Assembly (NCBI RefSeq): GCF_001949145.1
Contig: NW_019091403.1
Location: 79,650 to 143,649, forward strand
Reading direction: 5' to 3'
From: Acanthaster planci
Taxonomy: Eukaryota; Echinodermata; Asteroidea; Valvatida; Acanthasteridae
DNA length: 64,000 nt
Position 1 is the first letter of the stretch. Each line of letters begins with the position of its first letter. Made by a program: the position numbers and the translations under genes. Positions 22,501 to 40,200 of this stretch are shown here, piece by piece. A model generated the notes under the pieces. The model was not told the origin of the DNA. It saw nothing but the letters and a program-made list of their open reading frames with translations, and did not search any database.

Positions 22501-25500
22501 TCGACACTCTCAACCAATAGGAATGGCTAACGTGTCTTAGTTATGTATGATTAGTGCTAGTAAAAGCATTCTTCATGTTTAGAATTCTAATAGCATGACA
22601 TGTCTGTAGACTAGGCGGTCATGTTTGTTAACGGTAACATGAACCAGTGCGTGCGTTGTACTTTAGGATATGATGTATACATCGTACGTTACGTGTCTGT
22701 GGTGAGTGTCCATTGTCAGTGTCAATGCGGTCAGAGCGTTACAGAGAAAAAAAAAATCGAGAATTATTCAGTAAATTGCTACAAAGATGAAATACTGTGT
22801 GTAAATATTGTGGAAATCATTGCTTGGTGGTATCACGTGCTGAGCAAATAGTAGGACCTTTATGAGTAACTTGGGGAAGACCTAGTCTCTCAAGTCGGCA
22901 TTGTCAGCACTTGAAGTCTGAAATGGTTGACAAATATCCGACAACTGGGGCGTGATTTGGTGACCCCTAACCAGAAACTTGTTTGTGACGTCGGGGCAGT
23001 AACCAGGATCATGTTAAGGGTGGCCCATAAAAACAAAAAAAACAGAAACGGTTACGTCATCTGACGGAGGCAAGCGCGGGGAAGCAGATGACACTGTGGA
23101 TGGACATCATTTTTACTCAATATTTGGCGTGTTTCTCATCCTGCTCTCTCTTTTCACGTATGTTCTCGGAGAAAATATCTCTCTGATTCGCTGCATCCAA
23201 CAAGTGATTTCTTAATGTATAATTCACTCATTTGAGCAGCGACGAAAATTGTCCGTTTATTTTCGGCCATTTTGAACTGGCACTAAACCGACTCCGACCG
23301 TCGGTTCTCGTTCCGTCCAAACAATGACATCACAGAGGCATAACAAGGTCACCAAAATGTTTAGCCAGTGACCAATGCTGAAACAAGATGATGGTTTGGG
23401 TGGCCGAAACACGCCCCTATTTATGGCACACTCTCGCTCTTGCATCTCTACCACCATTGCTTTAGGGTTAAATATCCCAGTTTTGGTCAAGTACAAGCTA
23501 TGTTGCTTCAGGTGTCTGTAACAGTGTTGGCAGGGCTGCCAAACTCCTGTGCATTCAGTGTGAGACTGTCACATTTCCAGTTGGAAATTCTCACTATGTC
23601 ACGCCCATATGGGAATTCTCATACTAACAATGCAAAGCTAACACAGTCCAAAATGAGTGATTTGCTCATTTCGATATCCTGTGTTTACAAGGCAGTGAGA
23701 ACTTTTTCTCTTTTGAAAAACGAATAACTAGACATATATCAGAGGCCGTGTGGCTTGTGTCTGGTACCAATTGGACACTAAATGGTGTCTGAAACTGGCT
23801 TTCAGAGCTGCAGCTTTTCCTATTCTCGCGCTCAACTCTCACGCTCAACTCTGACGCAGTGTCGGCAGCCTTTGTTGGATATCAGTTGTGATGTACCCTG
23901 CCTGAATAAACTGGCTGTGGCTAAGCCAGCATGCACATACATGTATCAGTGGCAAGTGGTTGGAGCCACTAGCTAGTGGCTTCCAAGGGCATGCATTGCC
24001 TTCTTATTGGAAGCTGTAGCCTCATAACCGGACACAAATAACCAATGACAAAGTGCTGAGCTAAAATGAAATAAATCAGCTTTTACTCGTCATTCATGTT
24101 CGCAGCGTAGAAAGGTTTGAAATTTATTGGCTTTTGTGAAGCCTATCGTGTCAAGAAAATGGGATGACTACGGATCATTTCTTTATGTATTTCTTGCCTC
24201 ATATGGGGAAAAGCAGGTATCGATTCAATTTACATCCTACAAGCATGTCATGCCAAGTTGTAGTGGTCACAGAGTACTTGTAACCAAGTAAAGTACAACA
24301 GTGTGAATAATCAGTATAAGTATAAATAAGTATTTATTTTTCACAAGTGTTGCACACATCCAGAGCACCTGTACATCATTATACCATATTTATATCATAG
24401 TGTATTACATAAACCGAACACTTTAATTGGCCTAAATTGAAAGAGAAAAAGCATTGCTTGAATTTTATTGTTTGGGGTTAAATCTATGCAATTTTACTTG
24501 TTTGGGATTATTTTTGTTCCTTTTTGCTCATCACACACTCAAAATTAGACCAGAAAGTTCGACTGTCTTGAATGACATTAATGTATGCACAGTATTTTGA
24601 AGTGTACATATTTGAATATTTTACTCGCACGAACATTCCTCCAAAGTGTGTGTTTGGGGACGTTGGAGGTGAATCGAAATACCAATTATGCTGCTCAGGT
24701 TTATTGCCAAATCCCTAGTATCTTGGACAGAATCAATAGTGTCGTGATAATTTCAGTAAAGTTAGGCATATTGTAGAGAAGGGACAAATCAACATGAAAA
24801 GGGCATGATGCAATTCAGATAAATTTTTTGTAGCGGGAAAACTGTGTTGTATTTACAACTCAATTGATGTGTAAATGCACATTGAATATTCATCCAGTCC
24901 TTTTTCTCTCAGTGTTAAGAAAGCACCATGGCATGGCTGTTTAATTCTTAATAGTTTCTTGAAATCATAATGAACCCCCCCCCGACTGTTTTTGTTAGAC
25001 AGTTGCTTAACAGTAAACTTTGAGGTTCCGTTAGGGTATTGCATTGTTTTTTGGGGGGGGGTTTCTATTGCTCCAAGCATTGCAGTATGGATGTTGTTTA
25101 TTGTCACACTGGTTCTCAGTGGGAATGGGGGAAATGTCACATGGTCTCTAAGGGATTTCATGAGGCGTTTTCCTAGGTGCTTTTAGAGCAAAGTCTGCGA
25201 TATGTGAGGCGACTGGGTACCTTGCTCTTCCGTGTACATTGTACATTATGTTTGCAGCGGCACAGGCTAAAGATGGAAACATTTCAGTTATACATTGATC
25301 GTGAGGGGATTTTGTTGGAAGCCATGCAGATTTTTCATCCACATCTTTGTGAGTATTGTCCCACTATTGTCCCACGTGCACACTAGCGGTGTTGATTCCG
25401 GACTTCTTTGGTTGAAATTGGTAGCTGAATTGTATTCAGGAGGAATGAAACTGTACCGTGCAGCGTGCACATGCCTTAGGATGAATGTAGCTACATACAG

Positions 25501-26918
25501 TGTGCGCAAAATTGTCAAGCAATGCTGCATAGCTTGGAGATGCTTATTTGTCAAGGGTTTGGAAGTCTAAACAGTGACTGTGCTAGAGCCACATGTACAC
25601 AAACGCTCTACATTCCTTGCGGTGCTTTGGGGGCGGTGAATGACTTGTGCAGTAACTGGAGTCTGGCAGGGTACACTGTTTATTCCGTTTAAGGGTAAAA
25701 GTGACGGAAGGTCAGTGTGACATCGGAAAAATTATGTCTTTCATGTCCTTGATTTTTGGGGGGAAGATATGTGGGGCAGGTTTCCATTTGTCAAATGTTG
25801 CTTTGCTTGTGTGCTACTTTGTAATTGTGCCATGACTGGAGTGGGCATGGGGGAAAGGAAAACAGGTGTAGGCCATTTAGAATTTGCACATATGACAGAT
25901 AATTCAACAGTACAAATGTACAAGTTTGATTCAGATTACAGTGAATTTCAGTGAGGTACTCCGAAGGCCCAACAGTTTTCTGTTTATCAGCAACTTGAGT
26001 GTAAATTACATTTTTCAGTAAAAAAGCAATTGGAATGACCAACTTTAGGCTCAAAGTGAATGTTATTGTCAAGATAAGGTCAGTGTTGTTTGCTGATTTT
26101 ATTTATTTTATTTTTTTTCTTTAAACCATTCGAGGTAGCTAAATTTTCTACGCAGAACATATTGCCTCATTATTTTTGCACGGATCAAAGGATAAAGTTG
26201 TGCATTTTCAAACTTTGGGCCAAGGAATCTAATTGTCTTCATGATAATGCAAAAATCAGATGTGAACTGCAACGATGTAAGCTCTTTCCACTGAACTAAA
26301 AGCCGAGTGTTTCTGAGTTAAACAAGACTTGCAAATGCAGGGGTAAAAAAAAAGTGGAAATGAAAATCAAGTGATGAGTAGTCCTGTGTTGTGAATTGTC
26401 TTGTAAAAAAAATATGAAATAATCTGGTGTATACATTTCAATGTTTATTAAATTCCACTCATTATTTAACATGTATATATTCAGAATAAATGTTCAATAT
26501 AGAGAATGGCTCAAGTATTATTGGATATTTTTATTACTCGCCTGGATAACTGGCCTTGCAAACTGCTAAACGTAAGATTTCTTGACATATTTTCCCCATT
26601 TGAAAGGTTAACAAAATTGAAAAATTTATTGTTGTATTGTGTAAGTCATTCCCAGTATCTAAAATCATGCAAGCAAAAGTGGTCTTTTGATCCAACTGTT
26701 TCACACTTAATATTTCTCGCATTTCGAAAATTCAATCCCCCTGCTCAATCTCAAACGGTATTCAATACATGTACATTGTACAACGCAAGTTGGTCTTTTC
26801 AGCAGGCAGTTTCTGGTTTTCTTTAGTTAAGAATCGATTTAACTATAGACGGTTCTGATAAAACACTTGATCAAATGAACATCTGACTAAAGCAAACCCT
26901 ACGGGAACTTTGTACGAG

Positions 26919-26946
26919 CATGGAGGTAGAATATTCTACCTCCATG
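26919..26946. repeat. Perfect 28-bp palindrome upstream of LYRM2
   Basis: CATGGAGGTAGAAT and ATTCTACCTCCATG abut with no spacer, forming an exact 28-bp palindrome about 460 bp before the LYRM2 start codon. It is flanked on both sides by the direct word GTACGAG. Confidence 0.9.
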
Positions 26947-27036
26947 GTACGAGAAGGATAAATTTGCCCCTTTGCCGTCCATGGTGACGTAACGCCGATC
27001 GCGAGAATGTGAAAATCCGAAGTAGGCCTACACCCT

Positions 27037-27075
27037 CTTTAAATCGGTCAAATAATCTATTGGACCGATTTAAAG
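27037..27075. repeat. Perfect 13-bp hairpin upstream of LYRM2
   Basis: CTTTAAATCGGTC (27037-27049) and GACCGATTTAAAG (27063-27075) are exact reverse complements with a 13-base loop. Each arm is set in a CCCTC context. Confidence 0.85.
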
Positions 27076-27346
27076 CACGCCCTCTGCTTAAACGAAGTGA
27101 GCGTTCATCTGTAGACGGATACCTATAGTACTGCAGCATACTTTTTGTAGAAGAAAGTAACAAAACAAACAGGAAAGTGACTGGAACTGATCTTAACACA
27201 TCATTATCAATTAATTGAAAAAGACAACGCACGAATAGCTGCAGTCTAAAAATAATGAGTGCACCCTGGCATTAATTACGGCATAAATTATTTCAAAACT
27301 CTGAGTGCGCCCTCATTTGATGCTGCATTTTTTTTATACATCAAAA

Positions 27347-27400
27347 AGCCTGCCCTCTATCGACTGATTTTTCCCGAACTCGGTAGATAGAGGGCGGGCT
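27347..27400. repeat. 15-bp inverted repeat immediately 5' of the LYRM2 start codon
   Basis: AGCCTGCCCTCTATC (27347-27361) pairs with GATAGAGGGCGGGCT (27386-27400) with a single mismatch and a 24-base loop. The right arm ends five bases before the LYRM2 ATG, so the hairpin lies in the 5' UTR or core promoter. A TTTTTTATACA stretch just upstream could act as a TATA-like element. Confidence 0.75.
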
Positions 27401-27405
27401 ACAAA

Positions 27406-28484
27406 ATGGCAGCGTCCAAGATACCGAAAGCCTTGACACTCAAGCAGGTAAATATAACAGTGGAAATGTGGTTCCTCACTCAAAAAGAATAAATCCAGAG
27501 ATGTGTAGAGATAAATGCTCGATCACGTTAGTGGTGGTGTGCAGTATTCAAATTCCACTTGGCACGGGCTGATTTTCAAGTTTCATTTCAACTCGTCTTT
27601 GAAGTTTCAACATGCATGACATGAGCATGATTGAACACTCTGACTGTGAGTGACTGAGACGTAACAAGTGAGTCCTGTTTAACATCGAATGTAACTGTCA
27701 AACAGCAATTTTAAATCTTCAAATAGTGATATTTTAACTATTCCATGTTACCAAACATAGCACTCATCCCAAAAATGATAGTGAGCCATACACTAAATGT
27801 GTCGTTACGTGGGCATGACAGGAGGTAACCAAATAAATTTTCCTTAATACATTCACTTTGTTCTTTTCCAGTTTCTCCTTAGACAGCAAGTCTTGAGTCT
27901 CTACCGAGACATACAGCGATCTCTAAGACGAGTGCCAAACAAGAAGGACAGGGATGAGTTGAGAGTCTGGGCGAGGGAGGAGTTTAAGAAGAACAAAAAG
28001 GAGAAAGATGAGGTATTTGACAATCTCATAGTCTCATTAAAGATGAGAGAGTAGGTCTATGTTTCTGTGCACAATTTAGCACTGTTGCACTTGCTTGCTG
28101 TTTTCAGATGTGTCCAGCGAGTGATACTTTTCCCCATTCTATTTATCTTGTCCAAGGATGTCATGGATAGGCATGTATCACTTTTGAGCTTTCCCTCTTT
28201 AAGACAGATGGCCGAAAGTGACTCTTATCTCTGTCGGCTGGCATGTGGTGCATGTATTCCATAGGTTCTACAACAGAGAAAATTTGAAAAGAAGTGCAGT
28301 TTTGCGAGAAATAATGAGTATATTTCAGGGCCAAAACTTGAAACTTTTGGACCTTTATGGGGGAAAAAATCTGTATTAAAATGTCTTCATTTTTATGGTT
28401 TCACAGATTGTCATCCGTATGCTTCTCACGCAAGGAAAGAGAACTCTGCAAGAAATACAAAGTACCGTGATTCTTGCTAGGTGA
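27406..28484 (+). CDS. LYRM2: LYR motif-containing protein 2 (three exons, complete, 86 aa)
   Basis: Exons 27406-27447, 27872-28012 and 28407-28484 join in phase 0 at both introns. The protein starts MAASKIPKALTLKQ, very close to vertebrate LYRM2, and carries the LYR tripeptide at residues 24-26 (LSLYRDI), then DELRVWAREEFKKNKKEKDE and a final helix IVIRMLLTQGKRTLQEIQ. The 86-residue length matches the family (human 88). LYRM proteins are small basic mitochondrial matrix proteins that bind acyl carrier protein and help assemble respiratory complexes; LYRM2 is linked to complex I. The gene sits alone on the plus strand, tail-to-tail with the astacin-kringle gene. Its start lies behind a hairpin that reaches almost to the ATG. 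Confidence 0.94.
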
Positions 28485-29653
28485 TGTGTAGGTACAAGGA
28501 TGGATGAAACTTTGACAGCAGTATTGTTCCAAGTGGTAGCAGGACAGCCCGTGCTGCTATGCAAATCCGAGACGACTAAGAGGAGACGAGGAAGTCCACA
28601 ACTGACTGACGTGAGGGACTGTTCCGAGAGACTGCCTAGTTCACAGAGTGAGCTGCTGGGCACAAGATGCCCCGCAAGTCTCAAAGGACACTGACAAGTT
28701 TTGTCAAGGAACCTATATTGCATCCTGCCAGACGACAGGACGGGTACCACCGAGGCATTTGTATTTTGCACAGAGATTTGAAAACACAATCACAAATATT
28801 CATTGTTTGACATCAGTGCTGCAGAAAGCTACAGCGTAGTCGTCACCCTTGTTGGATCATAAAATCTGCCTAAAAAAAACAACATCTTCACTCACTTTTT
28901 TCGCAAGCAAATTGCTTTATATCTTTTCATTTATCAGTACTTATTATAAATAACTGTTGAGTTTACAGCAAACTGTTGTCACAAAATAAATATGTGTAAA
29001 TTTAAATTAGGCAGCAATTTAACAAGTAAAATGCTCGGAATATATAATTTGCTGAATAATTTGTTACTTATGTTGGTAATACATCCATTGTCAAGGTAAA
29101 CCTTTGACATAAAATAGTAAGTATGTACTGCAGCACCGTCAATACTCTGTGTTTTTAGATAAATATCAAAACTGATGTTTGATCTTCCTGTAGAGGTTTG
29201 TTTGATTGGTCATGTATTAAAAAGGACTTCCTTCTTGTCGTGGTCAAATGGGTCATGGCAAGTACGCTAATCTTGCAGCAAAGGAAATGAGCTATAAGTC
29301 ACCTGTCTTTTAAAAAGCAGATTTCAATATGGATCCAAATTTAATTATGTAACTGTGATACAATATATAAATCTGTACATGTACCCATGAGCATATGTAA
29401 TACCCAACAGTTATACGATAACATTTCTGGGTTTCACATTTCTGAGGTAGTGTTTTTTTAAACCTTTTTTTTCAAGCCCTTTCTGCTGCCTCGTATGACG
29501 TGCAACATCTTACGAATTCAAGTTATTTTTTTTTAAATGAGGTCTGAAATATGACAGGATGGAGACACTGTTGGTAACGGTGGTATACAGTGTCTGAGTG
29601 CCCAAGTTGTGTTCAAGTCGAAGTAAGTGACCACCCCTCCCAGAAACTCCTCT
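28485..29653. other. 3' UTRs and intergenic space between LYRM2 and the astacin-kringle gene
   Basis: These two genes converge here. An AATAAA for LYRM2 lies at 28985-28990. A minus-strand ATTAAA (TTTAAT at 29340-29345) is a candidate polyadenylation signal for the astacin gene. No exon is supported. Confidence 0.5.
28985..28990 (+). terminator. Candidate polyadenylation signal for LYRM2
   Basis: AATAAA lies about 500 bp after the LYRM2 stop and is followed by a TATGTGT stretch. Other AT-rich words are nearby. Confidence 0.45.
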
Positions 29654-34124
<4,471 letters not shown>

Positions 34125-37100
34125 TTTTAGCTGAGTTGATAAAGTTGTTGTGCTCTTGGCAAGAACTGTTAACAGTGTATCACTGACCCTTGTAATAATT
34201 TCAGTGAGATGACCACAGACACCGTAGTAAAGGCCAGGGTGATTGTACTTTTGAACAGGTCGCCAGGAAATGGTCTAACTTGAGGCAGACAAGATAGAAA
34301 GGAAGTTTCCGGACGGAACAAAATGTTGCTGGAATTTCCACGAAGAAACTCGATCGAGATAGAATGAGCAACACTGGTTTCCTGTGTCCCCCGCGATCCA
34401 GAAAATCTTCCCCGCAAAGAACAGATTTGAGTTGCCGTGGAAACGAAGAACGGGAATTTATTTCGTCAGACGACACGCCACGAAATCGCAGCACGATATG
34501 AAGACATGCGATGTGCTTCAAACTATTATTAAGAATGATCCTTAATCATTCATTTACTGCCTTTGAACTATCAGGTAGCCTACATGAAGTGTTGAGCGTC
34601 AGACTTCTATCATGCCAGGTTTTCGCATTCTTCACAAATTTGTTCGGCGTAGGTTAGGGCAAACTTAAGTACTGACTACCAGTACGCGGCTCTGCCCGCT
34701 ATTTATGCACACTTGACTGAACTGATCCGGCAGAAATATGCTGGCTTTCGACAGGTGGGTGAACCGTGAGCGATGACCTTGGGGTCTGCCCTTTATCACG
34801 GCGTGACCCTTGAGAATGGAAGCATTTTTAGCCTCTGTTAAACATGTAAATTTGCCTTTACGAGAACAGCAACTCCACAAAATCCATTCTCAAGGTCTTG
34901 AAAGGATTTGCCTCAGAAGTAGGTCACAATGACCACGGCTTGAAAACTGCTCGATGTAAGGTAGAATTATCGTTAATTAGGACGCATTAGTGTGAGGAAC
35001 AAAGTGTGCAATTTAATGAAGGTCATGTCGAAAATTGAAAACCTTGTTGTCCTGGAGTGCCAACACAAATGCCTTCTGGGTCGAAATGCTCTTAAATCCT
35101 CCGTGGTAATTCCGCGGTTGATAGAAAGAGCGATGTTTGCACCCTACCGTGCCGGAAGCCGAGGGATACTGTCAGTGAGCAATTAGTCTGATTGAAATGA
35201 AACATATTATTCCAGACTTGTGCAACTAACATGATGAAGGGGGGGGGTCGTCTATTTGAATACGTCACTTGTTTTCCTAGCCTCGCTGTCGGCACGGATT
35301 TTTGTTCCTGTCATACCAATGTAACAACGAGCCCTGCGGCGAGGATTTCACAAATACAGCGGACAAGCGGAAAATGAATAAGTCTAGGACTCGACACTGC
35401 CGCTGGGGTCACCTCGCTTGGTTCAGTTGCCAAGACGCCGAGTGATGTGCAAACTAGTTTGAATAAAGCAAACAGATCAAGATAAATAGACACTACACAT
35501 TCAAGTAATTGTTAATGGAGAGTTATTGAGTCTAACCTTATTACCACTTTAGTGTTCATAACCCTCATATTTTCGGTTATCGCTCCCTCTTTCCAATCAA
35601 GACGGACGGCAACCTCGCTCTATTCTCCAACTCCTTGTCCAGAATGATTTATGACCAGAAGTTGACAAGAATCAAGGACCGGCTACCGATAAATCACAGC
35701 CGGCTCTTTCGGTCGACGATTCCTCACAGGGAGGACTTACAACGCGTATCCCGCTCAAATTCACACTAAATTTTATCCGGTCGGCTAGCCTTTGACTGAC
35801 AATTGCAGTTGAAGAAAGAAAAACTTGACGGACATAGAACGGACAAATCCTTCAACATGTCTATGACCGATTGCAACAGTAGACAAATAGCGGCAGGCTA
35901 TGGAAGGTGAATCCCAAAACGATCTCAGTAACGAGCGTCTCTTGTGGACGGGTTACAATGCCCTAACGAGGCATGACGTCGCGAATCTTCGGAAAAACAG
36001 TACCGCACCGTTTCCCCGCGAAAAAGTAGACAACACCGAAGCTGGAATGCATCCTGTCACGAATCAACCAAAACCTAAGTCATAATTGTACCGAACCCTG
36101 CTCTCGAGACACAGACCGGGAAAAGAAGTTGCCAGATAGAAACGGCTTTCCTCAGAATTTCCAGCAAAAAAAAAGGTTAGGTTGGGTGAAATAAATGCAA
36201 AGATTCAGGGCAGACCTTTATTGACCGGTACGCTTCGTCACATTGCGTCATCATTCCAACATTCATGTCACCTAAAAAACAAACAAACAAAAAAGGACTT
36301 GGCGCCATCCGCCACAAAAGAAAACTTGAGCGGCTTCGCGTGACGGAATTTTAATTCCAACCCAAGGATGAAAAACATGTCTTGTACACTTTCAAAAAAC
36401 AATTACCATTCGAAGGAACAGCAAGCCATGAGTCTTTAAAAGATGGGTCATGCTGACCAAAATGACGGAGAATGAAGATGCGAGAATTTTGGTCAATCTA
36501 AAGTCACGGGCCACTCTTCAAACACCTTACGAAGAGCGTGGTGACTTTTTGCGGAAGTTCTTGACTTATTGCAGGGACAAAGTCATTAGCTTGTCAAACA
36601 TCTCCACGTTTCAATCAGGAGGAGTCCTGGAATGTCTTTAATGAAGAAAGCCATTTACATGCGCATACACATGCGCAAACACCGCAATATCGACGCGACA
36701 ACTGACGTCACATAACTGTGTGGTCAAGGGCGCCAATTTGTTTTGGTTAAACCAAGGCTGCGACTCCCACGAGTCCAAATGTAGCTCACAGGGTGTGTCT
36801 GTACGAACTGTCTCGACACAACTTGCACTACTGCTGTCTTATCAGATCATTTGTTTTTTAAATTTAACTACACTGACGCCCATCTCAGGATCGAGGTTTA
36901 CTTCAAGGCGACAAGAGGTCAACTTTTGAAAAAAAAAAAATTAAAAAAATACAAGTCACAACTCGAATTCAAAATGAAAACGTAAGAGTAATTTAAATGA
37001 GCCACAGCCAATGAAATGCACTGGACTTTATTTCATGATTCGAAATGTAACCTTACAACATTAAGCTCTAAGTTAACTCTAATTATGTCCGTAAATTGCA

Positions 37101-37288
37101 AATTAAGTGAATACAATATATAGACTTAATGATACACGATTTCTTCCCCAAGAAGAAATGATGGGCAACCTATTTGGTATGGTAAGAAATGGTTACTTAA
37201 AGAAAATACATTTCTGTGCCAAAGTAACTTTCATTAATATTTCTCATCTGTATTTTGGACTTATTTTGGAGGAATCCCTTTAGCTGCT
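34125..37288. other. Intergenic: astacin-kringle upstream region and DDX10 3' flank
   Basis: The interval runs from the start codon of the astacin gene to the stop codon of DDX10, both on the minus strand. The left part should hold the astacin promoter and 5' UTR. The right part holds the DDX10 3' UTR with an AATAAA at 37027-37032. Several short open frames are present but none shows a domain, signal or exon structure. A poly-G run lies at 35238-35245 and an A-rich run near 36929-36950. Confidence 0.55.
37027..37032 (-). terminator. Polyadenylation signal for DDX10
   Basis: TTTATT on the plus strand is AATAAA on the minus strand, about 260 bp past the DDX10 stop codon. Confidence 0.55.
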
Positions 37289-40200
37289 TCAGAATTGGCT
37301 GCTTGACAAGATATGCAGTGCTAGCTCTTCGTCATCTTGTAACATCAATCCCGTGTCTTGTGATTCCGCCTCCTCCCGTACCCTTGGCCCTTCCCCCTTT
37401 CCAGCCGGTTTTCGTTTCTTCTTCACAGTCATCTGGCCGTCCCTCTCCAACTTGGCTTTTCTCTTCTTGGTTGTCTCCACTGAGCTCTTATCTATCTTCG
37501 TTTTCTTCTTCGTGACCTTCTTTTGCGGCTGTTTTTCTTCGTTGTCGGTTCCGCCGTTCTCGTCTGCATATTTGTCTGGGTCGGGCAGCGTGTCAGGGTC
37601 AAAGGGCACATAGTCCTCGCCAAGGTCAAGTGACGCACCAACATCCTCATCCTGCAGTAGGCCAAATACTTGATTGTCATTTTGAGCCAATTACCAAGAT
37701 AGACCAATTACTAATTTAGCACGGGTCGGAATGCCCCCATTAAGTTTTATCTGAGAATAGGTCTCCCTCAAATGACGTCACTTCCTACACACCACCACCC
37801 GCATTAGCGTTTTTGACTTCAATGCTAGTGACGCGCATCGGCCGCGCCTTATTTTAAACCCATTTGGATTGGCACACGTGCGAGTTGAGACTATTTTGAA
37901 CACCATGCATGCGCGCACCATTAGGTGTTGTACACGCAGTTGCAAATTTCCTACAAAGATGGCGTCCAATGAGAGAGATCTGTTCCAAAAGGAACTTACG
38001 TCTGAGTCTTCCCCCTTCCGTCTCCTTGCATATTTCCTGCGTTCTTCTTTTGCTTTTAGTCTCTCGGCCTGAATCAAAGAGAGCAAATGAGGAAACTCAA
38101 CAAAGTCTTGATGAGCTCACACTAATCTCAAAAACACTCATCGCTTACATCTACTCTGAAAAATTGGGGCATAGCTGATCAACTTTGAGGATTTCCTTGT
38201 TGAACTCTTGCCGAAAACTTTCACTCTCAAAATGCAAGAAAGTCTGGAGTCAGAACAATGTTAGGGCTATGTCTTCCCCTTCTAAGAAGGAAATCACATC
38301 TCAACGACGTCTGAAATTATCCAACTGCCATCAATCAACTGGGAAAGGATCTCGCAAAATAAATCTTAAGGCACTGTTTTCATGAGACAGAGAAAACTTA
38401 GCTCTTCAATTTGCAATATCAGCTAGTTCAGCATCCTCATAAATAATTGCATTGCGTGGGTGAGATAGCATTGACGGTTCCTGTACAAGATTCTTTCAAA
38501 AGCCTCGAGTCCAAAAGCGGCTCTGAAGACTTGTGACTTCTTTTGTTCAGTTGCGTTTATTTTGTTCCCCGGGGTATTGACAGCTCCCTGTGTCTGGTAC
38601 CCTGACTGCGCCACTGCCTACCTTGTGCTTGGCCCTGATGCGTTCTCGGAACGCCCTCTTGTCATGCTGGTCCTCCTCCCTCATCCACATCTTGGCCTTC
38701 TCAATGTCAATACCGCCCTCTGCTGGCTGGTCATCGCCAGGCACAACGGTGCTCTGAATCGGAGGCCACTGCTGGGCAATCTACCAGATGTACAAGAAGA
38801 CAAGATTTTCTTTCAAATGTCCAGAACCGGACTTATTTTAAAAACACACTAAACACCAAAACTGGTACACAACATGTTTATTCTTACCTCCCCTTCCTCG
38901 TCAAAGATCTTCTTGGTATTGACCGCGATTTTCATGCGGCGAAGTTTCTTCGCCGTGGCAACCCTAGTGAGTGGCTTCTTTTTTGAGTTTCCAACGTGCT
39001 TAGCGCCCTCTATTGTTTCTGATGTGGGATCCCTTTGTTTCTGTCGCAGGGGAAAAATGCAAAACTGCAAATTATCCAACTGGCATCAAACGATCCCGAT
39101 ACAACCAAGGTCTGCAGTTTTTACACAAAAAGTAACTTCATCTCCTCGACATTCTTCAGATTTTTTTTCTGCGACTGAATTGAAGGCAGGGAAACAAGAA
39201 TGGCCCAAAAAAAGTTGATGATGCAAGAGAAAAAAAAAAGTGATTGGTGAGTGGATGGTTTGGCCATATCGGACTCACTGGTTTTTCCTCGGTGATGCCA
39301 AACACATCCTTCTTCTTAACAACCAGGAAATCTTCATCTTTGTCATCTTCATCTCTTGTCTCTGTCTCTGTCTCTGTCTCTCCAGGCATCCTGAACTCCA
39401 TTTGGGAGGCCTCTCCCAAGCTTGCTTCTGATTCGGAGGCTGATTCAGAATTTGATTGCTGCTCGGATGTTCTGGACATGCTCTCTGTTGCCTTTTTCGT
39501 CTTGCTAGACTTGGCGGGAGTTCTTAGTCTGTCCTCTGGTATCACTCTTTGTGTTCTAGGAAGAGCAATTTCTTGACTCGGACTTGGCATCCTTGTAACT
39601 TCTTCACTCTCCTCACTTTCTTCTGCATCCTCATCGTCATGACCAATCTTAGCATCCTCCTGGTGTCGCTTCATCCTCTCAATCTCTGCCTCTTCCAATC
39701 TCTCCTCTCCTTGGCTGCGTCTCGGCTTGATGTTGCCTCCCCCTTTGGCCCGGTTTGGCACTGTGGATCTCAGCTTGGCCACCAGGGCGTCTAGTCCCCC
39801 ATCCTCCCCGCCTCCCGTCTCATCTTGCTCCTCCTCCATCACCAAGTCGGCACCTTGCCTGTGCTGCATCGGTACTGAGAGTGGACCCACGGAACAATAA
39901 TTAACGACCAATATCAGGATTTTCAGCAGAACTAAGAGAAAGAGAGAGGCGGACGCAAAAATTGAACCTGTGCCTTCCAGACTGCACTGGTACCCTACCA
40001 ACTGAGCAACTGAACCCTTCACACCTATCCTGCTGATTTGTGACCGTCTTCATTCCTGGAAGTTACCACTTCCAATCAATTTGCTTCAGTTAACAATTAT
40101 CAACATGATAACTCATAATCAGCCATACAATACAGAACCATGATAAAATGAAGTGCAACAGAGTTAGGGAAGTGTACACTAAGGTTNNNNNNNNNNNNNN

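Larger units (their letters stand above)
21773..27405. other. Intergenic region between RAB39 and LYRM2
   Basis: No supported gene is seen on either strand over about 5.6 kb. The short open frames carry no recognisable domains, signal or splice structure. The region contains a MITE-like element (22178-22500), C/G tracts near 24978 and 25054, ACATGTA-type words and, at its right end, a cluster of palindromes leading into the LYRM2 promoter. Confidence 0.6.

Noticed and set aside
24970-25060. Poly-C and poly-G runs as a possible structured element
   Set aside because: The two runs could pair, but homopolymer tracts are scattered throughout the window and nothing else supports a function.
26919-26946. 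let-7-like GAGGTAG word inside the palindrome
   Set aside because: The site is a perfect palindrome with no loop and does not match a let-7 precursor.
37255-37613. Plus-strand open frames opposite the DDX10 last exon
   Set aside because: Their Ser/Phe-rich translations are the antisense of a Lys/Glu-rich coding exon.
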